Assembly (NCBI RefSeq): GCF_000691505.1
Contig: NZ_JMIP02000014.1
Span: forward strand, 237,943-301,942
Origin: Halostagnicola sp. A56
GTDB lineage: Archaea; Halobacteriota; Halobacteria; Halobacteriales; Natrialbaceae
Direction of reading: 5' to 3'
Length of the DNA: 64,000 nucleotides
How positions within the stretch are numbered: the first letter of the stretch is position 1; each line of letters opens with the position of its first letter. Below are positions 7,961 through 16,757 of this stretch, in pieces. Made by a program: the position numbers and the translations under genes. The notes beneath the pieces were generated by a model. The model was given only the letters and a program-made list of their open reading frames with translations. It was not told where the DNA came from and ran no database searches.

Positions 7961-8233
7961 ATGACACGAACTGCACTCGAAGCGGCGGCCCAGTCACTAT
8001 CGGATGCGGCGGATGCGGCAGATAGCGACGAAGCCAGCGACCGACTGGAAACGCAATCGACGAAACTCGAACAGCTCGCGACGGCCGACCGCGGCCCCGA
8101 CCACGGCCGACTCGCTCGTCACGAACACATCCTCAACGAAATCGCCGACGAGCAAGGCGGTACGGTCGCGGACCGCGTCGAGGACGCCCTCGACTCGATC
8201 CACGAGTTCCGAGAGACGCTCGAAGGCGTCTGA
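7961..8233 (+). CDS. Small conserved haloarchaeal protein (DUF7553-like)
   Basis: This 90-residue, acidic, almost entirely helical protein has an AADAADS repeat-like N-terminal half and the pattern RGPDHGRLARHEHILNEI in the middle, which I recognise from a widespread haloarchaeal family of unknown function (DUF7553, from memory). No membrane segment or metal-binding cluster is visible. The ATG at 7961 is chosen because upstream codons look non-coding. It is flanked by thiM and, tail to tail, by the ferritin-like gene. A coiled-coil dimer is possible. Confidence 0.7.
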   Translation: MTRTALEAAAQSLSDAADAADSDEASDRLETQSTKLEQLATADRGPDHGRLARHEHILNEIADEQGGTVADRVEDALDSIHEFRETLEGV

Positions 8234-8264
8234 GCGGGCGAAAAACGATCGAATCGGTTTCGAA

Positions 8265-8894
8265 TCAGCAGACGGGCTTCGGGTTCGCGCCCATCGCCTC
8301 GAGGCTCTCGACGTACTCGCCGTAGGCGGCCTCGATTGCGTCGGTCGCGGCCTCTTCTGCTCGATCCCAGTCGTCGTCGCCGTCACAGACTGCCTCGAGC
8401 AGGTCGCTTACCCGCTCGAGTTGGTCGTCCAGATCGTCGCCGAACTCGCGAAACAGCTGTGCGCTCTGTGGGTCGGCGTTACCGACGAAGAAGCCGACGA
8501 CCTGCTCTTTCGAGCGCTTGCTCGCGAGGATGCGGCCGGCGAACGCGCCGGCGCGAGGGATCGTCGACTCGAGCCCGCGGAGGTACTCGTGGAGCGCGGG
8601 GACTTCGTCCGGGTCGTACTCCTCGAGTCGCTCAGAGACGGTTTCGTAGTGGTTTCGTTCCTCGTCGGCCGTCGTTTCGAACGCCTCGCGTGCTTGCTCG
8701 TCCGACTCATCGGCCGCCCACTCGTCGAAGGTCTGCCACGCGGCGTACTCGGCGTCGGCGGTCGCCTCGAGAACGGGCTCGGTGTCGATGTCGCCGTCCG
8801 TGCTTGCATACAGCGACTTCGAGGATCCCAGTCGGGATAGGGCTGTCTGGTTGTGTTCGCGAACGCGGTCGAGGACTGTCTCGGCATCCGTCAT
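8265..8894 (-). CDS. Ferritin-like/rubrerythrin-family protein
   Basis: The 209-residue protein is a helical, acidic member of the haloarchaeal rubrerythrin-like group. Candidate di-iron ligands are visible in two helices: ATADAEYAAWQTFDEW (about residues 44-59) and TTADEERNHYETVSERL with ExxH (about residues 74-90). The second half (ASKRSKEQVVGFFVGNADPQSAQLF) lacks the paired ExxH of classical rubrerythrin and there is no rubredoxin domain, so the di-iron site may be incomplete or formed differently. Role in oxidative stress or iron handling is an inference from the fold. It lies between, and on the strand opposite to, a small conserved gene and a lipoprotein gene. Confidence 0.7.
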   Translation of the reverse strand: MTDAETVLDRVREHNQTALSRLGSSKSLYASTDGDIDTEPVLEATADAEYAAWQTFDEWAADESDEQAREAFETTADEERNHYETVSERLEEYDPDEVPALHEYLRGLESTIPRAGAFAGRILASKRSKEQVVGFFVGNADPQSAQLFREFGDDLDDQLERVSDLLEAVCDGDDDWDRAEEAATDAIEAAYGEYVESLEAMGANPKPVC

Positions 8895-8937
8895 GGCTCC
8901 CGTTTCGACCGGCGGCGAGTTAGGTGTGTCGTGTCGA

Positions 8938-9007
8938 TTCCACGCAGGTGCCGTACGCGCCGCCGTCGTTTTTCCACGCAGGTGCCGTAACGTACCGCCG
9001 TCGTTTT
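8938..9007. repeat. Tandem 34-bp direct repeat, two copies
   Basis: TTCCACGCAGGTGCCGTA at 8938 is repeated at 8972, and both copies continue into CCGCCGTCGTTTT with a small difference between (CGCG versus ACGTA). The period is 34 bp. It lies between the divergent starts of the ferritin-like gene and the lipoprotein gene, so it may be a double binding site, or simply a recent duplication. Confidence 0.7.
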
Positions 9008-9105
9008 GCGGACCCTACCGTCCGGTACGCACCTCCTTTAATTGGCTTCGGGGACAGTAACGACGCGATAACAATCACCTTATCAAAACTATTCTCGAAT
9101 GCACA

Positions 9106-10320
9106 ATGAAACGACGAACGTATCTCGTGACGGCGGCCGGTGCGGTCGCACTCGCAGGCTGTGCGGGTTCGGGAAACGACTCGGACGACGAAAGCGAGGA
9201 CGATCCGAACGACGATACGCCCGAAGACCACGGCGGCGACGGCCCCGACGACGAGACCGGAACCTTCGACGACTTCGAGGACCTCGAGTACTGGTTCACG
9301 AAGCAAGGAACCATGTCCGCCGACGAAGACCGATCGGCTGTCGGTTCCCAGTCGGTCAAGCTCGAGGCGTCCATGTCCGACGAGGGCGTGATGATCTCGC
9401 GAACGTTCGACTCCCCGCAGGACTTCTCCGATATGGTTCCCGGTATGGCGGTCGCCTCGGAGGTCGAGTTGAACCCGATTATTCAGCTGTCGGACGACAG
9501 CGGTGACCGGATCGAGTATCGCGGACGCGTCGATCCCGACCTTCCGTTGGTTCGGTACAACTTCGGCGTCAGCAAGATCGTTGGCGACCCGACGCTCTCC
9601 GAGATCACCTCCATTCAGATCACGACCTGGACAGGCACCGAGAAAGAGCGGACGTTCTGGTGTGACGACCTCTACTTCGTACCGCGCCTCGAGACAGGGA
9701 CGGTGCTGGTGCAGTTCGACTACGGCCACGAGACGATTTACACCGAGGGTTACTCGGTCCTCGAGGAGTACGACATTCCGGCGACAGCGTTCGTCAACAC
9801 CGATTACGTCGGAGGCGACGGTCGCATGGATCTGGGACAGCTCGAGGAACTCCACGACGACGGCTGGACCATCGCTAGCCAGTCGGCGACGACCGCAGAC
9901 TTGACCGAGTCCGACGATCCGGCCGGCCAGATCCAGTCGGGCGTCGAGTGGCTCGAGGAGAACGGATTCGAGGACGGCGCGGGCTACTTCGCGTACCCGC
10001 TCGGCCGCTTCGACGAAGCCGCCGTCGATGCCGTCAAGAGCCATCACGATCTCGGGTTCGCGAACGGATACGGCGTCGGCGGCGAGGTCACCAACACGGC
10101 CCTCTGTCCGCGCGTCGGCAACCCGGATACAGACGATGCAGAACAGTTGCTCGAGCGAACCGCCGAGATGAACGGACTCACGACCATCTACTACACCGAA
10201 CTCGACGACGACCGTCTCGACTCGTTCGAAGAGACGATGGCAACGCTCAGCGAGATGGAATCGGACGGCGACCTCAAAGTCGTTCTCCCGAGCGACGTCG
10301 AAGAAAAATACGTGTTCTAG
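9106..10320 (+). CDS. Lipoprotein with degenerate polysaccharide-deacetylase domain
   Basis: The 404-residue protein has an archaeal lipoprotein signal: KRR near the start, a hydrophobic stretch and the lipobox LAGC (Cys19), then a 35-residue Asp/Glu/Gly-rich linker typical of haloarchaeal exported lipoproteins. A beta-rich domain (about residues 55-195) precedes a NodB-like domain. In that domain the usual TFDDG is VQFDYG, and the following H(S/T)xxH metal site appears as SQSATTAD, with both histidines missing, although the later strand AYPLGRFDEAAVD is well preserved. The fold therefore fits carbohydrate esterase family 4 but zinc-dependent deacetylation seems unlikely. It probably binds a surface glycan; this is inference. 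Confidence 0.75.
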   Translation: MKRRTYLVTAAGAVALAGCAGSGNDSDDESEDDPNDDTPEDHGGDGPDDETGTFDDFEDLEYWFTKQGTMSADEDRSAVGSQSVKLEASMSDEGVMISRTFDSPQDFSDMVPGMAVASEVELNPIIQLSDDSGDRIEYRGRVDPDLPLVRYNFGVSKIVGDPTLSEITSIQITTWTGTEKERTFWCDDLYFVPRLETGTVLVQFDYGHETIYTEGYSVLEEYDIPATAFVNTDYVGGDGRMDLGQLEELHDDGWTIASQSATTADLTESDDPAGQIQSGVEWLEENGFEDGAGYFAYPLGRFDEAAVDAVKSHHDLGFANGYGVGGEVTNTALCPRVGNPDTDDAEQLLERTAEMNGLTTIYYTELDDDRLDSFEETMATLSEMESDGDLKVVLPSDVEEKYVF

Positions 10321-10480
10321 GCGTTACCAGACGCGAGTCGGCTTCGTCCGGTCCGCGATTCCCTCTCGGTCACCGCTTCGCCTCGAGGCGAACGCCTTCG
10401 CTTCGCTCAGTTGTCGGCTTCGCCTGTCTCACGGGTCACTTCGTTCCCCGTTCGACTTCTCGAGGCCTCGTTCCCGTTGG

Positions 10481-11344
10481 TTACTCGGCCTCGCCTGTCT
10501 CTACCGGCGCGTTGACGAGATTACCCCACTCAGTCCAGGATCCGTCGTAGTTGACGGCGTCCTCGTAGCCGAGCAGTTCGTGCAGTGCGAACCAGGCGAC
10601 GGACGAGCGCTCGCCGATTCGGCAGTAGGCGACGGTCGTCTCGTCGCCGTCGATGCCCTTCTCGGCGTACAGTTCCTCGAGCTCCTCCTGGCTCTTGAAC
10701 AGGCCGTCGTCGTCGGTGACCGCCGCCCAGGAAATGTTCTGGGCGCCGGGGACGTGGCCGCCGCGCTGGGCCGTCTCCTGGAGTCCTGGCGGCGCGAGGA
10801 TGTCCCCGCGGAACTCCTCGGGCGAGCGAACGTCGACGAGCGGAACGCCGCGCTCGATCGCGTTCTCGACGTCTTCGCGGTAGGCGCGAATGCTCTCGCG
10901 CGGGCCGGCCGCGTCGTACTCGACGGCCGACAAGTCCGGCTCCTCGTCGGTCGTCGGGTAGTCGTTCTCGAGCCAGTACTCGCGGCCGCCATCGAGCAGA
11001 TAGACCTCGTCGTGGCCGTAGTACTTGAACTGCCAGTAGGTGTAGGCGGCGAACCAGTTCGAGTTGTCGCCATAGAGGACGACGGTCGAGTCCTCGGAGA
11101 TGCCGTGACTGCCCAGTAGGTCCTCGAAGTCTTCCTTCTCGAGGATGTCCCGTCGCGTCTGGTCCTGAAGCTGGGTCTCCCAGTTGAAGCCGACCGCGCC
11201 CGGCGCGTGGGCGTCGTCGTACGCTTCAGTGTCGACATCGACTTCGACCAGTCGAAGGTCGGAATCGTCACTTTCGAACTGGTCGAGTCGGTCCTCGACC
11301 CAGCCAGCCGTTACGAGTACGTCGTTGGCGTATTCTGTTGCCAT
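10481..11344 (-). CDS. tssA: Thiosulfate/3-mercaptopyruvate sulfurtransferase
   Basis: The 287-residue protein consists of two rhodanese domains. The first (about residues 7-125) is inactive, with VVLYGDNSNWFAAY where the catalytic loop would be; the second ends with the active loop VAYCRIGERSS, whose cysteine would carry the persulfide. Such enzymes transfer sulfane sulfur from thiosulfate or mercaptopyruvate to cyanide or thiols. The start MATEYAND at 11344 is preferred over an upstream in-frame ATG at 11371. A second sulfurtransferase gene lies divergently 281 bases away, so the two share an upstream region. The symbol follows haloarchaeal usage from memory. Confidence 0.88.
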   Translation of the reverse strand: MATEYANDVLVTAGWVEDRLDQFESDDSDLRLVEVDVDTEAYDDAHAPGAVGFNWETQLQDQTRRDILEKEDFEDLLGSHGISEDSTVVLYGDNSNWFAAYTYWQFKYYGHDEVYLLDGGREYWLENDYPTTDEEPDLSAVEYDAAGPRESIRAYREDVENAIERGVPLVDVRSPEEFRGDILAPPGLQETAQRGGHVPGAQNISWAAVTDDDGLFKSQEELEELYAEKGIDGDETTVAYCRIGERSSVAWFALHELLGYEDAVNYDGSWTEWGNLVNAPVETGEAE

Positions 11345-11625
11345 ACACACCCGTAGGAACCTGCCCCACATAGTTCCCCTTCTAACCGGATAATGCAGTC
11401 ACCGCTTCATTTTACAGGAATATTTTGCCGGATTGGTCTGCGACGAACGATCGTATGCGGTTGAAACGACCGTATTCGATGTTTTCAGCCCTTCGTCTCT
11501 CTGCAACCGGAGAGACGATGAATCGGTCGACCACTGATGCGGATATATTTGCCACAACCTCGGCACCGATGAGAGCGGTGCCGGAACCGGTGACCTCTCG
11601 AGTCTGCGTCGAGATGGTTTCCTTA

Positions 11626-12420
11626 ATGGACGACGCCTACGTCGTTTCGCCGGAGTGGACCGAAGCGCACCTCGAGGATCCGTCCGTTCGCCTCGTCGAC
11701 GTGCGAGACGCCTGGGAGTTCGACGCTATCGGACACCTTCCGGGTGCCGTCAACGTTCCGTTCGACAGCTATCGCGACGAGGACAGCGACGAGCCGGGCA
11801 CGCTCCCCGGCGCGGCGGCGTTCGCCGACCTCCTCGAGGCCGCCGGCATCGAACCCGACGACGCCATCGTCGCCTACGACGACATGCACGGCGTGTTCGC
11901 CGCCCGATTCGTGCTGACCGCACGAGTCTACGGCCACGAGGACGTTCGGCTCTTAGACGGCGACTTCAGCGCGTGGAATCGGGAGCGAGAGACGACGAGC
12001 GACGAGCCCGAATTCGAGCCCTCGAGCTACGAGCCGGATCCACTCTCCACCGAGGAGAGCCCGTTGATCGACCTCGAGGGAGTCGAAGCCGCGCTCGAGC
12101 GCGACGCAATCTTTGTCGACACCCGCGAACAAGACGAGTACGAGGAGGCTCGCCTGCCCGGCGCGGTTCGGTTCGACTGGCGGGAGGTCGTCGACGACGA
12201 GACGCGGCGACTCAAGCCCGAGGCTGAACTCGAGGAGCTACTCTCCGAGCACGGCATCACGCCCGATCGTGAGATTATCCTCTACTGTAACACGGCGCGG
12301 CGGATCAGCCACACCTACGTCGTCCTCCGGGCGCTCGGCTACGAGAATATCGGATTTTACGAGGGGAGCCTCACCGAGTGGATCGCCGCGGACGGCGTGC
12401 TCGAGACCGGCAGCGAGTAG
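11626..12420 (+). CDS. tssB: Tandem-rhodanese sulfurtransferase
   Basis: The 264-residue protein has two rhodanese domains: an N-terminal inactive one (YDDMHGVFAARF in place of the catalytic loop) and a C-terminal one with the loop LYCNTARRISH, where Cys is followed by a loop unlike that of the divergent neighbour (CRIGERS). The different loops suggest different donors or acceptors. The ATG at 11626 (MDDAYVVSPEW) starts exactly at the domain; an in-frame ATG at 11614 is also possible, and longer versions read through non-coding-like sequence. It ends 153 bases before a small gene on the same strand. The symbol is from memory of haloarchaeal annotation. Confidence 0.85.
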   Translation: MDDAYVVSPEWTEAHLEDPSVRLVDVRDAWEFDAIGHLPGAVNVPFDSYRDEDSDEPGTLPGAAAFADLLEAAGIEPDDAIVAYDDMHGVFAARFVLTARVYGHEDVRLLDGDFSAWNRERETTSDEPEFEPSSYEPDPLSTEESPLIDLEGVEAALERDAIFVDTREQDEYEEARLPGAVRFDWREVVDDETRRLKPEAELEELLSEHGITPDREIILYCNTARRISHTYVVLRALGYENIGFYEGSLTEWIAADGVLETGSE

Positions 12421-12573
12421 CGTTTGCGGGCTGGGCACTGGAGTCAAGCACGGCTCCTCGCAGTCGTGTCCGAGAGCACTGGTCGACAAATCGGGACAGC
12501 GTTACCGTCGAGATACCTTGCGTGTGCAGGCCAAGGGCGTTTTTCTGGGAGACGCTTTGGATAATCCGTACTG

Positions 12574-12774
12574 ATGTCTACTGCCGATACTCGAGCGGAG
12601 ACGCTCAAGAAAGCGAGCACCGTCACGACAGTAATCGACGCGATGGCCGAATTTGCGAAGGGCCGGCGGGCTGGCGGCCTCGTACTGCTCGGCGCCGCCG
12701 CCCTTTCTTCGCGAATTCCCGGCGTGGGGACCGCCGCTTCGGTCCTCCTTCGAGCGTATCGTCGACTCCGGTGA
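12574..12774 (+). CDS. Small hypothetical protein
   Basis: A 66-residue protein, MSTADTRAETLKKAST at the start, then a Gly/Ala/Leu-rich segment GGLVLLGAAALSSRIPGVG (about residues 34-52) that could sit in or on the membrane, and a basic tail RAYRRLR. I do not recognise a named family. The N-terminal half looks helical and amphipathic. It has a reasonable codon pattern and no competing frame, which is why I keep it. No function is proposed. Confidence 0.5.
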   Translation: MSTADTRAETLKKASTVTTVIDAMAEFAKGRRAGGLVLLGAAALSSRIPGVGTAASVLLRAYRRLR

Positions 12775-12811
12775 GGATCGTCTCCTTACTCTGATGGAAC
12801 CATGAAGAGGT

Positions 12812-12830
12812 CCCGGCCCTTGTGGCCGGG
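12812..12830. repeat. Perfect 7-bp-stem hairpin
   Basis: CCCGGCC (12812-12818), loop CTTGT, GGCCGGG (12824-12830). It lies between two small genes, without a following T-run. The surrounding text resembles the subterminal hairpin of IS200/IS605-type elements, but no transposase remnant is seen, so the origin is unclear. Confidence 0.4.
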
Positions 12831-12950
12831 GTCGTTCACTGGCTTGGAGTCCCGTGCGAATATCACCGCTCACCACCCTTCCCCGGATACGCATATTATA
12901 TGAAGCGACCACAAATTATATACTGCGAACGGTCGTATGTTGCTCACGGA

Positions 12951-13271
12951 ATGAATCGAGACGAGTCCGGTAGGGAGCCTCCATCGGTCGCGACTGAGTG
13001 GACGGAACAGCGAACGACGGAATCGACCAAGGATCGTGTCTACGCCGTCGCTATTCAACTGTACGAACCGACACGCGTCGCTACCGTTGCGGAAGATGCA
13101 GACGTTTCTAAGGAGACCGCTCGAGAGTACCTGAAGTGGTTCGCCGAAATCGGAATGATAACGCAGGACGGCGAATCACCCGATCTGTTCAGCAGGAACG
13201 AATCGTACTTCGAGTGGCGACGAATTCAGCGCCTTCGCGGACAGCCGATCGAGGAGTTAGAACGAACCTAA
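12951..13271 (+). CDS. Winged-helix regulator, DUF7342-like, probably C-terminally truncated
   Basis: The 106-residue protein carries a helix-turn-helix (about residues 38-75: DRVYAVAIQLYEPTRVATVA then EDADVSKETAREYLKWFAEIGM) followed by a wing and the sequence FEWRRIQRLRGQPIEELERT. This is the N-terminal part of a haloarchaeal regulator family (DUF7342, from memory) whose members are usually longer, with a coiled region after the RIQRLR segment; here a stop follows after EELERT. A TATA-like AATTATATAC at 12915-12924 sits about 30 bp before the ATG, suggesting a leaderless transcript. The target genes are unknown. Confidence 0.65.
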   Translation: MNRDESGREPPSVATEWTEQRTTESTKDRVYAVAIQLYEPTRVATVAEDADVSKETAREYLKWFAEIGMITQDGESPDLFSRNESYFEWRRIQRLRGQPIEELERT

Positions 13272-13425
13272 TTATTCGATCGGTCGTCGACCGCCCTGCT
13301 CAGAAGTGGATTGGCATTATATATTTCACGTATATGGAGAAATTTGAACACATATGGTACAAATTTTGGATATTCTGTTTGATAGTGGAAATACTTTACC
13401 GCAACCGGCTTGTATTGTGTCCAAA

Positions 13426-15372
13426 ATGGGTTCTTCATCTGTGGCTGGTACGGAACTCGAGACACGAGTTCAACAGCAGGACGTTCTCTCGCGACTCGGC
13501 TCGCGCGCCATCGAAACCGACGATCCGGGTCGGTTGCTCGAGCACGCGGCGGACGCAATTCGTGCGTCACTCGATGCTGATCACTGTCACGTCCTCGAGT
13601 TTCGCTCGGATGTCGGGCAGTTGCGCTCTCGCGTCGATATCGGGCCGGGCCCCGAACTGGTCGATCCGACGATGCTCTCGACGACGCCCGATTCCTACGT
13701 CGGCTATACGCTGTGTGCTGTCGAGCCGGTCCTCGTCCCCGAGTTCGAACTCGAGGAGCGTTTTTCTGCCCCTGTACGTCTCGTCGACCGTGACATCGCG
13801 AGCGCGCTCGCCGTTCGAATCGGTTCGAGCTCCGAACCGTGGGGTGTTCTGGGCACGTACGCGACCGAGCCACGAGCCTTCACCGAACGCGACGCCCGCT
13901 TTCTCGAGAACGTCGCACGGGTCCTCGCGTCGGCGCTCGCGGATGGAGAATCGAAGTCGAAACGTGGTGGAGTATTGACGGACGAGCAAATCCTCGAGAT
14001 GTGCCCGGTCGGAATCACGGCGATCGACGCGGACGGTCGGATCGTGTTCGCAAACGAGTACGCCGCGGACGCTCTCGGTGGTCCCGCGAGTGACCTTCCG
14101 GGATGCGTCGACGAGGAATCGTGGCGGTTCGCGGGCCCGGACGGGGACGCCGTTTCGGTGAGCGAACTTCCCTACACCCGTGTGAAACGAACCGGCGAAC
14201 CGGTCACCGAGGAACTGCTCGGCATCACGAACGACGACGGGAACCGGGTCTGGTTGTCGGTCGACTGTCTGCCCGTGTTCGACGACGACTCGTTCGAGGG
14301 CGCTATCTGTGCGCTCACGGATGTCACCGACCGCAAGCAACTCGAGGGGAAACTCGAGGAGATCCTCGGCCGGATCGACGACGCGTTCTGTGCGTTCGAC
14401 GAGGACCTTCGGTACACGCTCGTCAACGACCGCGCGGAGGAACTCCTCGAACACTCCGAAGCCGAACTGCTCGGCAACACGCTCTGGGAGATGTTTCCCG
14501 AGGCGACCGACGATCCGGATGTCCGCGAGAGCTTCGAGACCGCCATCGAAACCAACGAACCGACGAGTTACCAGCACTACCACGAACCGCTGGGGAACTG
14601 GATCGAGGGGAACATCTACCCCTCGGACACTGGCGTTTCGGTGTACTTTCGTGACATTACCGAGCGCAAGGAGTACCAGCAGCGACTCGAGCGCTCGAAC
14701 GAGCGCCTAGAGCAGTTCGCCTACGCGGCGAGTCACGACCTGCAGGAACCGCTTCGGATGGTCACGAGTTATCTGAACCTGATCGATAGACGGTACGGAG
14801 ACGATCTCGAAGACGACGCACAGGAGTTTCTCGCGTTCGCCGTCGACGGTGCCGAACGGATGCGCGAGATGATCGACGGGCTCCTCGAGTACTCACGCGT
14901 CGAGACGCACGGTGATTCGTTCGATCTCGTCGATCTGAACGATGTCTTCGCGGACGCACGGCAAGACCTGATGGTTCAGATCGAAGAGACCGACGCGGAG
15001 ATCTCCGTGGGTTCGCTCCCCGTCATCGAGGGGGACGGCAACCAGTTACGACAGGTGTTTCAGAACCTCCTGAGCAACGCGCTCGAGTACTCGGGCGAGT
15101 CGCCGCCCCGCATCGATGTCTCGGCGACGCGGGACGGAGACGAGTGGCTACTTCGCGTTCGAGACAACGGGATCGGAATCGAATCGACGAACGAAAACAG
15201 AATTTTTCAGGTGTTTCAACGGGTACACGACGCCGAAGAGGAGAGCGGCAGCGGAATCGGCCTCGCGCTCTGTAAGCGCATCGTCGAGCGCCACGGCGGG
15301 TGGATCGACGTCGATTCGGAACCCGGTACCGGGTCGGTGTTTACCGTGGCGTTTCCTGTCACGAACAACTAG
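13426..15372 (+). CDS. Sensor histidine kinase (GAF-PAS-PAS-HisKA-HATPase)
   Basis: The 648-residue soluble kinase reads: a GAF-like domain (about residues 15-175, with AAFDAIRASLDADHCHVLEF-type start), a PAS domain around GITAIDADGRIVFANEYAAD, a second PAS around AFCAFDEDLRYTLVNDRAEELL, a HisKA helix with the phosphoacceptor His437 in YAASHDLQEPLR, and an ATPase domain with the N box NLLSNALEYSG, G1 DNGIGIE and G2 GSGIGLALCKRIVERHGG. No membrane segments are present, so it senses a cytoplasmic signal. The bacteriophytochrome-like HisKA subtype is common in haloarchaea. No response regulator lies next to it. The ATG at 13426 is chosen because the earlier in-frame ATG at 13354 lies in AT-rich non-coding sequence. 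Confidence 0.93.
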   Translation: MGSSSVAGTELETRVQQQDVLSRLGSRAIETDDPGRLLEHAADAIRASLDADHCHVLEFRSDVGQLRSRVDIGPGPELVDPTMLSTTPDSYVGYTLCAVEPVLVPEFELEERFSAPVRLVDRDIASALAVRIGSSSEPWGVLGTYATEPRAFTERDARFLENVARVLASALADGESKSKRGGVLTDEQILEMCPVGITAIDADGRIVFANEYAADALGGPASDLPGCVDEESWRFAGPDGDAVSVSELPYTRVKRTGEPVTEELLGITNDDGNRVWLSVDCLPVFDDDSFEGAICALTDVTDRKQLEGKLEEILGRIDDAFCAFDEDLRYTLVNDRAEELLEHSEAELLGNTLWEMFPEATDDPDVRESFETAIETNEPTSYQHYHEPLGNWIEGNIYPSDTGVSVYFRDITERKEYQQRLERSNERLEQFAYAASHDLQEPLRMVTSYLNLIDRRYGDDLEDDAQEFLAFAVDGAERMREMIDGLLEYSRVETHGDSFDLVDLNDVFADARQDLMVQIEETDAEISVGSLPVIEGDGNQLRQVFQNLLSNALEYSGESPPRIDVSATRDGDEWLLRVRDNGIGIESTNENRIFQVFQRVHDAEEESGSGIGLALCKRIVERHGGWIDVDSEPGTGSVFTVAFPVTNN

Positions 15373-15696
15373 CTCTCGGTCGCCCGTGTTCTTCGGTCCG
15401 TCGGCGGATGGATTCGATGGAGTTCTCGTAGCCGTCGGGACGGTTGCGTTCGTTTTGAAGTGTCTCCAGTCTGGGCAAAACGAGAACAAATTATAAAACC
15501 ATCATCTCTGTGCTATATCCACGATCGTATGCGGGATTTGTGCCGAAACCACACAATTATCCACATTTAATAATGTATTTTCCGAATCTCACTTCGGCTC
15601 GTTGCGGATACGTCAACTGTAATCGCGAATACGAGTTTAGATGAACAACAGCTGGTCCAGAAAGTATAAGATGGTTCCGTTTAATCCGTATTCAGT
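15373..15696. other. AT-rich intergenic region before the BMP transporter
   Basis: These 324 bases carry no gene I can support. From about 15480 to 15580 the sequence is clearly AT-rich, and several TATA-like elements (for example GTATAAG near 15666 and GTTTAAT near 15679) lie within 40 bases of the lipoprotein start at 15697, so the transporter operon promoter is here. A T-rich terminator for the kinase gene is not obvious. Confidence 0.6.
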
Positions 15697-16752
15697 ATGC
15701 GACGACGAACATTCCTGACGTCGGTCGGCGTGGGCGCAACTTCGGGGCTTGCCGGTTGCCTCGTGAACGATGGAAACGGCTCAGGCGAGGCCGACGTCAC
15801 CATCGGTATCGTCTACTCAACGGGGGGACTGGGCGACGAATCGTTCAACGACATGGCGAATGCGGGCGTCGAGCAGGCGGTGTCGGAGTTCGACATCGCC
15901 TACGAGGATGCCGAACCCGAGGAGGTCGGCGATATGAACGAGATGCAACGGCAGTTCGCGCGCCAGGAGGACATCGACCTCGTCTGCTGTATCGGTTTCG
16001 ATCACCAAACAGATCTGGAACAGAACGCTGCGGAGTTTAGCGATCAGCAGTTCATGATCGTCGACTCGACGGTCGACGCTGACAACGTCATCAGTTACGT
16101 CTTCCGCGAACACGAAGGTTCGTTCCTCGTCGGGCAGCTCGCTGGAATGTTGACCGAAATCGAGTACGCACACGGCGGCGGCGAGTCAAACCCCGACGAA
16201 TCGGTCGTCGGCTTCGTCGGCGGCCGAGAATCGTCGCTCATCGAGCGCTTCGAGGCGGGATACATCGCGGGTGCGGAACACGCCGTCGAGGGCATTGATG
16301 TCCAGAGGGCTTACGCGGGGAGTTTCAACGATTCCTCGACGGGACAGGAGATCGCAAACGGGATGTACAACGACGGGGCCGACGTCGTCTACCACTCCGC
16401 GGGCAACACGGGCGGCGGCGTCTTCGAGTCGGCCCAGTCCAACGGCCGATTCGCGATCGGCGTCGACGACGATCAGTCGATCAGCTCCGAATCGTTCAGC
16501 GACGTGATCGTCGCCAGCATGGTCAAACGAGTCGACAACGCCGTCTACGAATCGATCCAGTCGGTCGTCGAGGATTCGTTCGAAGGCGGAACGACCAACG
16601 ATCTCGGTCTCGAGGAAGAGGGCGTCGCCGCGGTGATCGGACAGGACTTCGAGGGCGAACTCCCCGAAGACGTCACCAGTTCGCTCGAGGAGTCCCGTCA
16701 GCAGATCATCGACGGCGAAATAGACGTTCCGACGACGACTGACGATTCCTAG
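15697..16752 (+). CDS. BMP-family ABC transporter substrate-binding lipoprotein
   Basis: The 351-residue protein begins with an arginine-rich Tat-like lipoprotein signal (RRRTFLTSVG, lipobox LAGC, Cys21). The mature part has the PnrA/BmpA pattern: IGIVYSTGGLGDESFND near the N-terminus, DLVCCIGFDHQTDLEQ, VGFVGGRESSLIERFEAGYIAGA, HSAGNTGGGVFES and IGVDDDQ. Family members bind purine nucleosides and deliver them to the ABC permease. It is the first gene of a four-gene operon with an ATPase (5 bases downstream) and two permeases. Anchored to the outside of the membrane by lipid. Confidence 0.93.
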   Translation: MRRRTFLTSVGVGATSGLAGCLVNDGNGSGEADVTIGIVYSTGGLGDESFNDMANAGVEQAVSEFDIAYEDAEPEEVGDMNEMQRQFARQEDIDLVCCIGFDHQTDLEQNAAEFSDQQFMIVDSTVDADNVISYVFREHEGSFLVGQLAGMLTEIEYAHGGGESNPDESVVGFVGGRESSLIERFEAGYIAGAEHAVEGIDVQRAYAGSFNDSSTGQEIANGMYNDGADVVYHSAGNTGGGVFESAQSNGRFAIGVDDDQSISSESFSDVIVASMVKRVDNAVYESIQSVVEDSFEGGTTNDLGLEEEGVAAVIGQDFEGELPEDVTSSLEESRQQIIDGEIDVPTTTDDS

Positions 16753-16757
16753 AGACC

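Noticed and set aside
15373-15696. Insertion-sequence remnant in the AT-rich gap
   Set aside because: No terminal inverted repeats, target duplication or transposase fragments seen.
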